64,000 nucleotides of DNA from Azophilus sp026709365 (GTDB lineage: Bacteria > Pseudomonadota > Gammaproteobacteria > Pseudomonadales > Azotimanducaceae), in contig OZ241345.1 in NCBI GenBank assembly GCA_965200175.1, positions 434,001 to 498,000 of the forward strand, written 5' to 3'. Of this stretch, positions 41,049-50,736 are shown one piece after another. The translations under genes were made by a program, and so were the position numbers. How positions within the stretch are numbered: position 1 is the stretch's first letter; every line of letters starts with the position of its first letter. The notes under the pieces are model-generated. The model ran no database searches. It had not been told where the DNA came from and saw only the letters and a program-made list of their open reading frames with translations.

Positions 41049-42533
41049 TTAACCCGGAAATCGCGCCAGTCCAAGCGCGCCCGCTTTGCGGGCGCGGATG
41101 GAGTTTCGCTGGCGCGAAACTCCGCGCTCGTCGCTTAGGTCAGGTTCCGTTGGGTCTTTGGCCCCTTGGTGCCGGACCAGCGGCCCGATGACCGCCAAGG
41201 TCAGGAACAGCAGGCCGATCTCCAGATGGTAAACCACGCTGTAGCCGACGGCCTCGCCCGTCAGGGCCGGCCCCAAGGCGCCCCGTTCGGCAAGGCCGCC
41301 CACAACATCCCGCAAGACGCCGCCGAGGGCGATGCCAACGCCCGACGCACAGGCTTGGGCCGCCCCCCATGCGCCCAACGCCAGGCCGGCTTGGCCCGCG
41401 CCGGTCAGGTTCATGGTGGCCGTGAGCGTGCCGACGGCGAACAGGCCCGCGCCGAAGCCGATGAGCGCCGTGCCCGCCCTGAAGAGCAGGGCTGACTCCA
41501 AGGGCGCGGCGAAGATCACCGCAGTGAAGGCCACGATGCCCACGAGCGCCCCGTGCGCCGCGATCCGTTGCGGGTCGGCGCCCCGGCCCAAGCCTTGCGC
41601 CGAGACGGCGAACGCGGCCAGAGTGCCCCCCGCAAGCAGCGCCGTCAACGTGGTGGTGGCGCTGACGCTCAGCGCCAGCACCTCGCCGCCGTAAGGCTCC
41701 AGCAGTATGTCCTGCAGGGCGAACGCCATCGTGCCCAGGGCCACGGCGATCAGGAAGCGGCGGGCCTGATCCTGGCGGAGGAACTCGCGCCAAGCCAGGC
41801 GGAACGCCGGACGGGGCGCCGCCGCCCGGGGCTTCCTCAGCTCCTGCTTCCACAGCGCGGCGACGTTCAACGCCATCGTCAGCGCCGCCGCGCCCTGCAC
41901 CACCCGGATGAGCTTGACCTGCTCGAAGTCGCGCAGCAGGTAGCCGAAAGCCAGGGCGCTCAGGATCATCCCCACCAACAGCATCACGTAGAGCAAGGCG
42001 ACGACGCGGGGCCGGGCGTCCTCCGGCGCCAAGTCGGTCGCCAGCGCCAGTCCGGCGGTTTGGGTGGTGTGCAGGCCGGCGCCCACCATCAGAAACGCCA
42101 GCGCCGCGCCGACGGTGCCGATCCATATCGGACCGTGGGTGTCCCCGGACAGCACGAGCAGCGCAAAAGGCATGAACGCCAGACCGCCGAACTGCAGCAT
42201 CGAGCCCATCCAGATGAACGGCACGCGCCGCCAGCCCAGCGCGGACCGGTGGGTGTCGGATCGGAATCCGATGAGCACCCGCAGCGGCGCGAACAGCACC
42301 GGCAGGGACACCATCGCCGCGACCACCGCGGCGCCGATGCCGAGTTCGACGATCATCACCCGGTTCAGGGTGCCGTTGAGCAGCACGATGGCCATGCCGA
42401 CGCTGACTTGGAACAGCGACAGCCGGATCAGCCGCCGCAGCGGCAGGTCAGTGCTCGCGGCATCAGCGAAGGGGAGGTAGCGGGCGCTGATCCGCGTCCA
42501 TCCTTGGGCCAAGCTGCCGGCCGCTTGGCTCAT
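41049..42533 (-). CDS. lhaA: LH1 assembly protein LhaA (PucC family)
   Basis: 494 residues, about 12 membrane helices. LFQVSVGMAIVLLNGTLNRV, LIGFRSDTHRSALGWRRVPF, LATDLAPEDARPRVVALLYV, DILLEPYGGEVLALSV and GLALGAWGAAQACASGVG. The place between bchM and puhA marks it as lhaA, needed for LH1 assembly. The natural end is probably near VRHQGAKD; after that the reading runs through a family A repeat, adding a charged tail (DLSDERGVSRQRNSIRARK) up to the stop at 41049. Confidence 0.94.
   Translation of the reverse strand: MSQAAGSLAQGWTRISARYLPFADAASTDLPLRRLIRLSLFQVSVGMAIVLLNGTLNRVMIVELGIGAAVVAAMVSLPVLFAPLRVLIGFRSDTHRSALGWRRVPFIWMGSMLQFGGLAFMPFALLVLSGDTHGPIWIGTVGAALAFLMVGAGLHTTQTAGLALATDLAPEDARPRVVALLYVMLLVGMILSALAFGYLLRDFEQVKLIRVVQGAAALTMALNVAALWKQELRKPRAAAPRPAFRLAWREFLRQDQARRFLIAVALGTMAFALQDILLEPYGGEVLALSVSATTTLTALLAGGTLAAFAVSAQGLGRGADPQRIAAHGALVGIVAFTAVIFAAPLESALLFRAGTALIGFGAGLFAVGTLTATMNLTGAGQAGLALGAWGAAQACASGVGIALGGVLRDVVGGLAERGALGPALTGEAVGYSVVYHLEIGLLFLTLAVIGPLVRHQGAKDPTEPDLSDERGVSRQRNSIRARKAGALGLARFPG
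41073..41160 (+). repeat. Two-hairpin family A repeat overlapping the lhaA 3' end
   Basis: A good copy: hairpin 1 GCGCGCCCGCTTTGCGGGCGC and hairpin 2 GGAGTTTCGCTGGCGCGAAA, then CGCTCGTCGCTTAGGTCAGG. It lies between puhA and lhaA, but most of it is read through as the last 25-30 codons of lhaA. Confidence 0.85.
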
Positions 42534-43234
42534 GCGCGGCTCAACTCGACCGCCTCGGAGGCGTAGAAGCCGATTTGCACCCGCTCATGGCGCGCCGGCC
42601 GCCATGCCGCAAGCCCCGGCTCGCCGTCCAGCAGGGCGCGCATTTGGCGGCGGGCGACCGGTTCCACGTCCGGCGCCCGGTTGCGGCGCGGAAACAGCCG
42701 TCCCAAGGCGTGCGCGAAGGCCAAGGGCCCGGTTCGCGGCACAAAGGTGAACAGCACCGAGACGCGCGCGCAGTCGGCCAGACACCCGACCATGTCGGCC
42801 ATGATCCGCGGCGGATAGTGGATGAGCGAGTCCATGGCGACCAGGTGATCGAACCGCTCGCCGACCGCTTCGAGGAGGTCGCCGACGCGAAAGTCAATGG
42901 CGTTCGGGTCGATGTCGTCGGGCAACTGCTCGCGGGCGTGGCCGACCAAGGCGGCGGACAGATCCACGGCAGTCACTTGGGCGCCGCGGCGGGCCGCTTC
43001 AAAGGCCAACAGGCCGGTCCCGCAGCCGGCGTCGAGCACCCGACGGCCCGACAGATCCTCCGGCAGCCAGCCGAGCAGCGTGCTGCGCATGCGCGCCCGG
43101 CCTTGGCGAACCTTTTCGCGAACCCGGCCCACCGCGGCATCGGAGCTTAGGCGGATCCAGTTCTGGGCGGCGGTCCTGTCGAAATAGGTTTGCAGCTCCG
43201 CGCGCCGCCGCTCGTAGGGCGTCGCCGGCATCAC
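42530..43234 (-). CDS. bchM: Mg-protoporphyrin IX O-methyltransferase BchM
   Basis: 234 residues. SAM-binding motif VLDAGCGTGLLAFEAARRGA near residue 66, then VTAVDLSAALVGHAREQLP, FDHLVAMDSLIHYPPRIMAD and FTFVPRTGPLAFAHALGRLF, all typical of BchM. It methylates the propionate of Mg-protoporphyrin IX before the AcsF step. It overlaps bchL and lhaA by four bases each. Confidence 0.96.
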   Translation of the reverse strand: MMPATPYERRRAELQTYFDRTAAQNWIRLSSDAAVGRVREKVRQGRARMRSTLLGWLPEDLSGRRVLDAGCGTGLLAFEAARRGAQVTAVDLSAALVGHAREQLPDDIDPNAIDFRVGDLLEAVGERFDHLVAMDSLIHYPPRIMADMVGCLADCARVSVLFTFVPRTGPLAFAHALGRLFPRRNRAPDVEPVARRQMRALLDGEPGLAAWRPARHERVQIGFYASEAVELSRA

Positions 43235-44154
43235 TCAAAGCCGAGGAAGTCGAAGATGTCGCGATCCTTCATGGCCTCGGCCGTCTGCGGTTCGTGGTTT
43301 TCCAGCAGGCTTGCGGCCAGTCTGAGGTACTCGTCGCGAACCGCGGCCAGTTCCTCGGAAGGCGCCGCCTCGACCATCTCGAACAGCGTGCTTTTCTTGA
43401 GCCGGCTCTGCCGAATGATGTCGAGGTCGGGGAAGTGGGCCACCCTTTCCAAGCCGATGGCGTCGTTGAACCGGTCGATCTGATCCGTCCCGGCGCTGCG
43501 ATTGGCGATGACGCCGCCCAGGCGGACCGCGTAGTTCCTCGACTTGGCGGTGATCGCCGCCACGATCCGGTTCATGGCGAAGATGGAATCGAAGTCGTTG
43601 GCGGTGACGATCAGCGCCCGCTCGGCGTGCTGCAGGGGCGATGCGAAGCCGCCGCAGACGACATCGCCAAGCACGTCGAAGATGACGATGTCCGTGTCCT
43701 CGAGCAGGTGGTGGGCCTTGAGCAGCTTGACGGTTTGGCCGACCACGTAGCCGCCGCAGCCGGTGCCCGCCGGCGGCCCGCCCGCCTCGACGCACATCAC
43801 GCCGTTGTAGCCTTCGTAAACGTAGTCGTCGGGCTGCAGCTCCTCCTGGTGGAAGTCCACCGTCTCCAGAATGTCGATGACCGTCGGAACCAGCCGCTTG
43901 GTCAGGGTGAAGGTCGAGTCGTGCTTGGGGTCGCAGCCGATCTGCAGCACCCGCTTGCCGAGCTTGGAGAAGGCCACCGACAGGTTCGAGGCCGTGGTGC
44001 TCTTGCCGATCCCGCCCTTGCCGTAAATGGCGAACACCTGGGCCTTGTCGATCGCCACGTTGGGATCCAGATGCACCTGCAGGCTGCCTTCGCCATCCGC
44101 CGGGGGACCGTCGATGCTGTGCGCCGGTATGCGGCGGGTCGCGTTCATGCTCAT
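43231..44154 (-). CDS. bchL: Dark-operative protochlorophyllide reductase iron protein BchL
   Basis: 307 residues, NifH-like. P-loop YGKGGIGKSTTASNLS, the QIGCDPKHDSTFTLT block, and the two [4Fe-4S] cysteines that bridge the dimer in GTGCGGYVVGQ and DVVCGGFASPL. BchL passes electrons to BchNB with ATP hydrolysis. A leader of about 30 residues precedes the conserved region (AIDKAQVFAIYGKGG). Overlaps bchH by four bases. Confidence 0.97.
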   Translation of the reverse strand: MSMNATRRIPAHSIDGPPADGEGSLQVHLDPNVAIDKAQVFAIYGKGGIGKSTTASNLSVAFSKLGKRVLQIGCDPKHDSTFTLTKRLVPTVIDILETVDFHQEELQPDDYVYEGYNGVMCVEAGGPPAGTGCGGYVVGQTVKLLKAHHLLEDTDIVIFDVLGDVVCGGFASPLQHAERALIVTANDFDSIFAMNRIVAAITAKSRNYAVRLGGVIANRSAGTDQIDRFNDAIGLERVAHFPDLDIIRQSRLKKSTLFEMVEAAPSEELAAVRDEYLRLAASLLENHEPQTAEAMKDRDIFDFLGFE

Positions 44155-47100
44155 GCGGTTTGCTCCTCAAAAATTCCTTCGATCCGGTCTTCCAGCTCGT
44201 CCGCCGTCCGCCGCAGCTCCTCCAGCGTGGACTCGTCCGCGGACCAGAAGCTGCGGTCGTGCGCCTCCAGCAGCCGCCCGGCGATCTTGGCCGCCGACCG
44301 GGGATTCAGCTCCGCCAGCCGCTGGCACATCTCCGGATCACGCAGGTAGGTGTCCGAGAATCCCCGATAAACCCAAGGCTCCACGCCGTCGGTGGTGGCC
44401 GACCAGCCCATGGTGTTGGTCAGCTGCGCCTCAATGTGGCGCACGCCCTCGAAACCCTGTCCGAGCATGGCCTCGTACCACTTCGGGTTCAGCGCTCGGG
44501 TGCGGGTTTCGAGGCTGACCTGCTCGCCCAGCGTGCGGACCGCGTGGCGCCCCTGGGTCTGGTCGCTGACGTAAACCGATACGGCGCTCCCCGTGGCCCG
44601 TTCCACGGCGTTGCTGATGCCGCCCAGCATGTCGAAGTACTGATCCACCGTGGTGACGCCGAGTTCCACCGAGTCGAGGTTCTGGTGCGCAAGCGCGACC
44701 TCGCCCAGCGCGCTGGACAGCAGTTCCCGTTGGCAGCTGACGTCGCCGGTTCGGGAGTAGGCAAACGACTTGCGCGCCAGGTAGGTGTCCGCCAAGTCCT
44801 CCCGGCTGTCCCAACGGCTGCTGTTGATCAGGTTGTTGACGTTCGCCCCGTACGCGCCGTCAGCGTTGCTGAACACCCGCAGGGCCGCGGTTTCCAAGTC
44901 GCAGCCGTGCTTCTCCTGATGGGCGAGGGCGTTGCGGCGCACGTAGTTGCGATCGGCGGGCTCGCTGGCCGTGGCGGCCAGGAACGCGGCCTCGGCCAGC
45001 ATCTGCACTTGGGCGGGCAGCAGATCCCTGAAGATGCCCGACAGGGTGACGACCACGTCGATGCGCGGGCGCCCGAGCTCCTCAAGGGGCACGAGCAGCG
45101 CCCCGACCAGCCGCCCGTAGCTGTCCAATCTGGGCTTGGCGCCAATCAGCGCAAGCATCTGGGCGATGGGCGCACCCTCCGTCTTGATGTTGTCCGAGCC
45201 CCACAGCACCAAGGCCACCGATTCTGGGAAGCCGTTGCCGTCCTCCTGATGGCGCTTGAGCAGTTGCGCCGCTTGGGCGGCGCCCTGCTGAAGGGCGAAG
45301 GGGCTGGGAATCCGCATGGGATCGAAGCCGTGCAGGTTGCGCCCCGTTGGCAGCACGTCCGGGTTCTGCAGGAGGTCGGCGCCGGGCACGGGCGCAATGA
45401 ACCGGCCGCCGAGCGCCCGCAGCACGGCGGAAATCTCGTCGTTGCGGGCCAGCCGCCCGGCCGTTGACGCCAACTCCTCCACCACCGAGCGCAGCGCCTC
45501 GTCCGCCGCGCCGGAGCATTGGCGCAGCGCCTCGGCGGCGGAGCCGCCGCCGGCAAGCGCCTCGATCGCGCCCCGCTCCAGCGCGCCGTTGCATTCGGAG
45601 GCTTGGGCGATGGCCGTCAGCAGCTCCGTTCGTTCGGCGACGGAAGGGGCTTGGCCGAGCACATGCAGACCGCAGGGAATCAGGGTCCGCTCCAGCTCGT
45701 CGAGGGCGGCGCGGATGCCCGCCATCCAGGATTCGTCATCTCCCCCCGCCGCCCCCCAATTCAGGTCCATCGCCTCGGCTTGGCAGCGGGTGAGCTCGAC
45801 GAGCCCGCGGCGTTCCTGATCGCAGGCGTCCTCCGGCAGGGCGCGCCAACGCTGGATCGTCGCCTTGATGTCCTGGAAGCCGCGCAGCAGGCCGGCCTGC
45901 GACACGGGCGGCGTCAGGTAGCTGACCAAGGTCGCCGCCGAGCGCCGCTTGGCGATGGTGCCCTCGGACGGATTGTTGGAGGCGTAGAGATAGAAGTTCG
46001 GCAGGGCGCCGATCAGGCGGTCCGGCCAGCAGGCCGCTTGCATCCCGCACTGCTTGCCGGGCATGAACTCCAGTGCGCCGTGGGTGCCGAAGTGCAGGAC
46101 CGCATGGGCCCCGAAGTCCTCGGCAAGGTAGCGGTAGAATGCGGAAAAGGCGTGCGTGGGCGCGAAGCCCCGCTCGAACAGCAGCCGCATCGGGTCGCCC
46201 TCGTAACCGAACGCGGGCTGAATGCCGACCAGCACGTTGCCGAACTGCTTGCCGAGGACGAACAGGCCGCCGCCGTCGGACAGCTGCCGGCCTGGCGCCG
46301 GCCCCCACTGCGCCTCGATCTCCTCAAGCCACCGCTCGCGCGCAACATGGTCGTCCACCGGTATCCGGGCATGGACGTTGGCATCCGTGCCGAACCGCGC
46401 CGAATTGCCGTCCAGCAGCTCTTCCCGCAAGGCATCGGCGCTCTCGGGAACCGGCACGCGGTAGCCTTGGTCCGCCAACGCGAGCAGGGTCCGGTGCAGG
46501 GACTCGAACACCGACAAATAGGCGGCGGTGCCGGTGTTGCCGCCGTTCGGGGGGTAGTCGAACACGACGATCGCAATCTTGCGTTCGGCCTCCGGCGCGC
46601 GGCGCAGCGCCACCAGGTTCACGACCCGCTCGCCCAGCATGACGGCGCGCTCCTCCTCGACGCGCATCTCGCCGCCGTCGGCGCCCGCCTTGCCGTTGGC
46701 CGACGCGCGCCCGCCAATCACCATGGGGTTGGTGGCGCCGTCGAGCTCCGGCAGGGCGACCATCATGGTCGCCTCGATCGGCAGGTGGCCGCGCGGGCTC
46801 TCGGCCCACTCCCGCATGGTCTGGAACTCCACCGGGTGCGCGGCGACGTAGGGCACGTCCAGCCTTTCCAGAATCGCCACCGCCGCCGCCGAGTCGTTGT
46901 AGGCCGGTCCGCCGACCAGCGAGAAGCCCGTCAACGACACCAGGGCATCGATCCGCGCCCCCCCGGGCGCGGGCTTGCCGTTGCCGCGCCGCTGGGCGAG
47001 GAAGTAGCGCTCGACGGCCGGCCGCGCGTCCAGCCCGTAGGCGAAGGCCGGGATCACCCGCAGCCCGCTCGACTCCAGCGCCCGGATGACGCCATCGTAG

Positions 47101-47894
47101 TGGCCGGTGTCGCCGGCGAGGATGTAGGAGCGCAGCAGCAGCAGGCCGACGGTGCCCCGGCGCTGTTGCGCGGCCTCCGGCAGGGCGCTGAGGTCCTCGG
47201 CGATCCGTCCCGGGATGTCCGGGTGATAGAGCCCGACGTCGCAGTATTCCGTGGGCGGCTTGGCGGCGGGAAAAGCCGCCGGGAGCTTGCCGCGATGCTC
47301 CCCGTCATCCGCTAGGTAGCGGTTGCAGAGGAAATGGACCATGTTGACCAGGTTCTCCTGGGAGCCGGAGGTCCAATACTGCATGGTCAGCAGGTAGGCG
47401 CGCAGATCCTGCGACTTGCCGGGAATCAGCCGCAGGATCTTGGGAATGCGCCTGAGCATGGCCATCTGCCGCGCGCCCGGCGCGGACTTTCCCTTGCGCC
47501 CCGCCATTCGGCTGAACCGGGGGCGCCGCCCGCCCATGCTGAATCGGCCCATCCGCGTGAGGCGCATGACCTCCGGGGCCGACATGCAGGCGATCATCGC
47601 CCGGCACCGCTCCCGATGCGCCTGCAGGTCGGGCAGGATCGCCTGGATGTGCTCATCGACGAACAGCATCGTGGCGATGACGATGTCGGCCCCGGCGATG
47701 TCCTGGCGGCACCGGGCGAGCGAGTCGGCATCCCCCCGCCAGTGGGTGGCGGCGTGGAGCTTCAGATCGAAGCCCGGCGTCTCCCGGCGCAGCTTGCGCT
47801 GCGCCAGCCTGGCCGCCCCCGACAGGTGGCCATCCAAGGTCACGATGACGACGCGCGGCGCCCCGTCACTGGCTGAAGTGGCTTTTTGCATCAT
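44151..47894 (-). CDS. bchH: Magnesium chelatase porphyrin-binding subunit BchH
   Basis: 1247 residues, full length for the family, CobN/BchH type. Seen in order: RVVIVTLDGHLSGAARLA near the start, an early AMIACMSAPEVMRLTRMG, GTVGLLLLRSYILAGDTGHY, the HFGTHGALEFMPGKQCGM motif near residue 610, SNNPSEGTIAKRRSAATLVS, PTGRNLHGFDPMRIPSP near residue 860, and SRWDSREDLADTYLARKSFA. BchH binds protoporphyrin IX and is the catalytic subunit. The start overlaps bchB by 29 bases; a second ATG directly follows the first. Confidence 0.97.
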   Translation of the reverse strand: MMQKATSASDGAPRVVIVTLDGHLSGAARLAQRKLRRETPGFDLKLHAATHWRGDADSLARCRQDIAGADIVIATMLFVDEHIQAILPDLQAHRERCRAMIACMSAPEVMRLTRMGRFSMGGRRPRFSRMAGRKGKSAPGARQMAMLRRIPKILRLIPGKSQDLRAYLLTMQYWTSGSQENLVNMVHFLCNRYLADDGEHRGKLPAAFPAAKPPTEYCDVGLYHPDIPGRIAEDLSALPEAAQQRRGTVGLLLLRSYILAGDTGHYDGVIRALESSGLRVIPAFAYGLDARPAVERYFLAQRRGNGKPAPGGARIDALVSLTGFSLVGGPAYNDSAAAVAILERLDVPYVAAHPVEFQTMREWAESPRGHLPIEATMMVALPELDGATNPMVIGGRASANGKAGADGGEMRVEEERAVMLGERVVNLVALRRAPEAERKIAIVVFDYPPNGGNTGTAAYLSVFESLHRTLLALADQGYRVPVPESADALREELLDGNSARFGTDANVHARIPVDDHVARERWLEEIEAQWGPAPGRQLSDGGGLFVLGKQFGNVLVGIQPAFGYEGDPMRLLFERGFAPTHAFSAFYRYLAEDFGAHAVLHFGTHGALEFMPGKQCGMQAACWPDRLIGALPNFYLYASNNPSEGTIAKRRSAATLVSYLTPPVSQAGLLRGFQDIKATIQRWRALPEDACDQERRGLVELTRCQAEAMDLNWGAAGGDDESWMAGIRAALDELERTLIPCGLHVLGQAPSVAERTELLTAIAQASECNGALERGAIEALAGGGSAAEALRQCSGAADEALRSVVEELASTAGRLARNDEISAVLRALGGRFIAPVPGADLLQNPDVLPTGRNLHGFDPMRIPSPFALQQGAAQAAQLLKRHQEDGNGFPESVALVLWGSDNIKTEGAPIAQMLALIGAKPRLDSYGRLVGALLVPLEELGRPRIDVVVTLSGIFRDLLPAQVQMLAEAAFLAATASEPADRNYVRRNALAHQEKHGCDLETAALRVFSNADGAYGANVNNLINSSRWDSREDLADTYLARKSFAYSRTGDVSCQRELLSSALGEVALAHQNLDSVELGVTTVDQYFDMLGGISNAVERATGSAVSVYVSDQTQGRHAVRTLGEQVSLETRTRALNPKWYEAMLGQGFEGVRHIEAQLTNTMGWSATTDGVEPWVYRGFSDTYLRDPEMCQRLAELNPRSAAKIAGRLLEAHDRSFWSADESTLEELRRTADELEDRIEGIFEEQTA

Positions 47895-49428
47895 AGAGCG
47901 TATCCACGGTTATGGTTTCCACGCCTTGCTCGCGGGCGTAGGCTTCGGTGTTCTGGCGGGCCTTACCCCGAACAAAGAAGGGTATCTTCTTGAGCTCCCG
48001 TTCCGCTTCCACCGCCCAGAATATAGCCGAGGTGCCGGCTTCGCGCACGGGCCCCGCCGCCGGACTGCGGATGGCGTCCCCGGCAGCCCGGCCGGCGCTG
48101 CCCAGATGCGAGGGGCCGGCCTCCTCGTTGAACTCGAAGTCGTCGCGGAACATCGCCAGGAGATGCTCCTCCAAACCCATGGTCAGCGGCTGAACCCAAG
48201 CGTCGAACAGGTTGTTGGCCCCCTCATGCCCCATCTGCGGGGCATAGCGGGCGGGAAAGTCCTGCACGTGTACGGGTGCTGAGATGACCGCGCAGGGTAT
48301 GCCCAGCCGCTTGGCGATGTGCCGCTCCATCTGGGTGCCGAGCACCAGCTCCGGCTGCAGCTCCTCGACCCGCTTCTCCACCGCCAGGTAGTCGTCGGTG
48401 ACCAGCGGCTCGACCCCGTGCTCGGCGGCCGCGGCGCGCACCGCCCGCCCGCTCTCGCGGGTGTAGCTGCCCAGCCCGACCACCTTGAAGCCGAGCTCCC
48501 TGGCGGCCACCCTGGCGGCCGCAATGGCGTGCGTGGCATCGCCGAAGATGAAGACCCGCTTGCCGGTGAGGTAGGTGGAGTCCACGGATCGGGAGTACCA
48601 CGGGAAGCGCAGGGCGGACGACTCCGCGGCGGGCGCGGTTTCCACCAGGCCCGCGACTTCCTCAAGGAAGTCCTTGGTGGCGCCGACCCCGATCGGCACC
48701 GTCCTCGTGAACGGCTGCCCGAACTCGCGCTTCAGCCAGCGGGCCGCCGTGTCGGCGATTTCGGGATAGAGGACCACGTTGAAGTCGGCCTCGCCGATGC
48801 GGGTCAGGTCGATGGCGGACGCCCCCAGCGGCGCCACCAGACCGACGTCCACGCCGACGCCGGCCAGCAGGGAGGTGACCTCGCGCACGTCGTCCCGATG
48901 CCGGAAGCCCAGCGCGGTTGGGCCGAGCAGGTTGCAGGTGGGACGGCGGCCGGAGGCGCTCGCTCGATCAGCGGCGCCGCCCGCCCGGCCCTGGGCGACG
49001 GCGCGAACCAGATGGTAGAAGGTTTCGCTGGCGCCCCAGTTCTCCTTGCGCTGGTAGGCCGGAAGCTCCAGCGGCACCACCGGTATCGGCAGCCGCAGCG
49101 CGTCGGCCAGCCCGCCCGGATCGTCCTGGATGAGTTCGGCGGTGCAGGACGCGCCGACCAGCATGGCTTCCGGCTGGAACCGTTCGTAGGCGTCCTGGAC
49201 GCATCGCTTGAACAGTTCCGCGGTGTCGGCCCCCAGGTCACGGGCCTGGAAGGTGGAGTAGGACACCGGCGGTCGCCTCGAGGAGCGCTCGATCATCGTG
49301 AACAGGAGGTCCGCATAGGTGTCCCCTTGGGGCGCGTGCAGGACGTAGTGGACGCCCTTCATGGCCGCCGCGATGCGCATCGCGCCGACGTGCGGCGGGC
49401 CTTCGTAGGTCCAGAGCGTCAGCTGCAT
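47866..49428 (-). CDS. bchB: Dark-operative protochlorophyllide reductase subunit BchB
   Basis: 520 residues, NifK-like. MQLTLWTYEGPPHVGAMRI is the classic start; Asp36 in PQGDTYADLL is the known unusual oxygen ligand of the NB cluster, and Cys in GASCTAELIQDDPGG is also conserved. Later blocks: VNLLGPTALGFRHRDD-like CNLLGPTALGFRHRDDV, GTQMERHIAKRLGIPCAVIS, MGHEGANNLFDAWVQPL. The C-terminal PFFVRGKARQNTEAYARE is the family's small helical domain. Immediately adjacent to bchN. Confidence 0.97.
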   Translation of the reverse strand: MQLTLWTYEGPPHVGAMRIAAAMKGVHYVLHAPQGDTYADLLFTMIERSSRRPPVSYSTFQARDLGADTAELFKRCVQDAYERFQPEAMLVGASCTAELIQDDPGGLADALRLPIPVVPLELPAYQRKENWGASETFYHLVRAVAQGRAGGAADRASASGRRPTCNLLGPTALGFRHRDDVREVTSLLAGVGVDVGLVAPLGASAIDLTRIGEADFNVVLYPEIADTAARWLKREFGQPFTRTVPIGVGATKDFLEEVAGLVETAPAAESSALRFPWYSRSVDSTYLTGKRVFIFGDATHAIAAARVAARELGFKVVGLGSYTRESGRAVRAAAAEHGVEPLVTDDYLAVEKRVEELQPELVLGTQMERHIAKRLGIPCAVISAPVHVQDFPARYAPQMGHEGANNLFDAWVQPLTMGLEEHLLAMFRDDFEFNEEAGPSHLGSAGRAAGDAIRSPAAGPVREAGTSAIFWAVEAERELKKIPFFVRGKARQNTEAYAREQGVETITVDTLYDAKSHFSQ

Positions 49429-50736
49429 TCAGACCTCCAGCCCCGCGTTGCGGACCAGCGGCCGGGAGAACAGGCCGGCCAAGTCCCCGGCCTGCTCGTA
49501 GCCATGGACCGGCGAGAACACCAGTTCGATGGACCACTTGGTGGTGAATCCCTCCGCTTCGAGCGGATTGGCCAGCCCCATGCCGCACACCACCAAGTCG
49601 GGCTGGCTGGCGCGGCAGCGGTCGAGCTGCCGCTCCACGTCCTGCCCTTCGCTGAGCTGGGTGCCGGCCGGCAGGCGCTCGAGCTCGACGGCCAAGTGCT
49701 GCTTGTGAATGTGGGGCGAGCCGACCTCGACGAGTTCCATGGCCAGCTCCCGGGCGAGAAATCTCGCCAGCGGCACCTCAAGTTGGGAGTCCGGGAAGAA
49801 GAACACGCGCTTGCCGGCCAGCAGCTCCCGGTGCCGGGCCAGGGACTGCTCGGCGCGGCGTCGAGCGGGCGCGGTGGCCTCCATGACCTTGGCCGGCGGG
49901 CAGTTCCAGACCGATGCGCCAGCCGCGAGCCAATCGGTGGTCCCTTCGCAGCCCAAGGGGAAGGGCGCCGCCAGCCGCCGCGCGCCGCGGTCCTCAAGCG
50001 CTTGGGCGGTGTCGGCGAGGAATGGCTGCGCCAGCAGGAAACGGGTTTGCGCCCCCACCGGCGGAAGGCGGGTCGCCGACCTTGGCGGCAGCATCCTGAC
50101 CGGGCCGAGCTGGAGCTGGTCAAAGATGCGCTTGAACTGCTCCTCCACGGGCTCGGGCAGGGCGCCGACGATCAGCAGGTTCGGCTCGGCGCCGCTGGGT
50201 TCGGGCGGCAGCTCCGGCACCAGCGAGGCCAAGCAGGCGTCCTCGCCTTGGGTGAACGTGGTTTCAATGCCGCTGCCCGAGTAGTTCAGCACCCGGACGC
50301 CCGGCGGGAGTTCGCGGGACAGCCGCTGCGCGGTGCGCGACAGGTCCAGCTTGATGACTTCCGAAGGGCAGGAGCCGACCAGGAACAGCAGCTTGATGTC
50401 CGGTCGCCGCTCAAGCAGTTCGCGCACCACGCGGTCCAGCTCGTCGTTCATGTCCGCCGCCCCGGCCAGGTCGCGCTCCTCGATGATGGCCGTGGCGAAG
50501 CGCGGCTCGGCGAAGATCATCACGCCGGCCGCCGACTGGATGAGATGGGCGCAGGTGCGGGAGCCGACCACCAGGAAAAAGGCGTCCTGAATCTTGCGGT
50601 GCAGCCAAACGATGCCGGTCAGCCCGCAGAAAACCTCCCGCTGGCCCCGTTGCTTGAGAATCTCCCCTTGCGGCAATGGGGCATCTTCGCATCCAGCGGC
50701 GGCAATCAGAACGGCCTTGGATGCTGCTTGCGTCAT
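49429..50736 (-). CDS. bchN: Dark-operative protochlorophyllide reductase subunit BchN
   Basis: 435 residues, NifD-like. The three cluster cysteines lie in QREVFCGLTGIVWLH, VVGSRTCAHLIQSAAG and LFLVGSCPSEVIKLDLS. Other family blocks: LNYSGSGIETTFTQGEDACL, FFFPDSQLEVPLARFL and DLVVCGMGLANPLEAEGFTT. With BchB it reduces ring D of protochlorophyllide without light. It overlaps bchF by four bases. Confidence 0.97.
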   Translation of the reverse strand: MTQAASKAVLIAAAGCEDAPLPQGEILKQRGQREVFCGLTGIVWLHRKIQDAFFLVVGSRTCAHLIQSAAGVMIFAEPRFATAIIEERDLAGAADMNDELDRVVRELLERRPDIKLLFLVGSCPSEVIKLDLSRTAQRLSRELPPGVRVLNYSGSGIETTFTQGEDACLASLVPELPPEPSGAEPNLLIVGALPEPVEEQFKRIFDQLQLGPVRMLPPRSATRLPPVGAQTRFLLAQPFLADTAQALEDRGARRLAAPFPLGCEGTTDWLAAGASVWNCPPAKVMEATAPARRRAEQSLARHRELLAGKRVFFFPDSQLEVPLARFLARELAMELVEVGSPHIHKQHLAVELERLPAGTQLSEGQDVERQLDRCRASQPDLVVCGMGLANPLEAEGFTTKWSIELVFSPVHGYEQAGDLAGLFSRPLVRNAGLEV

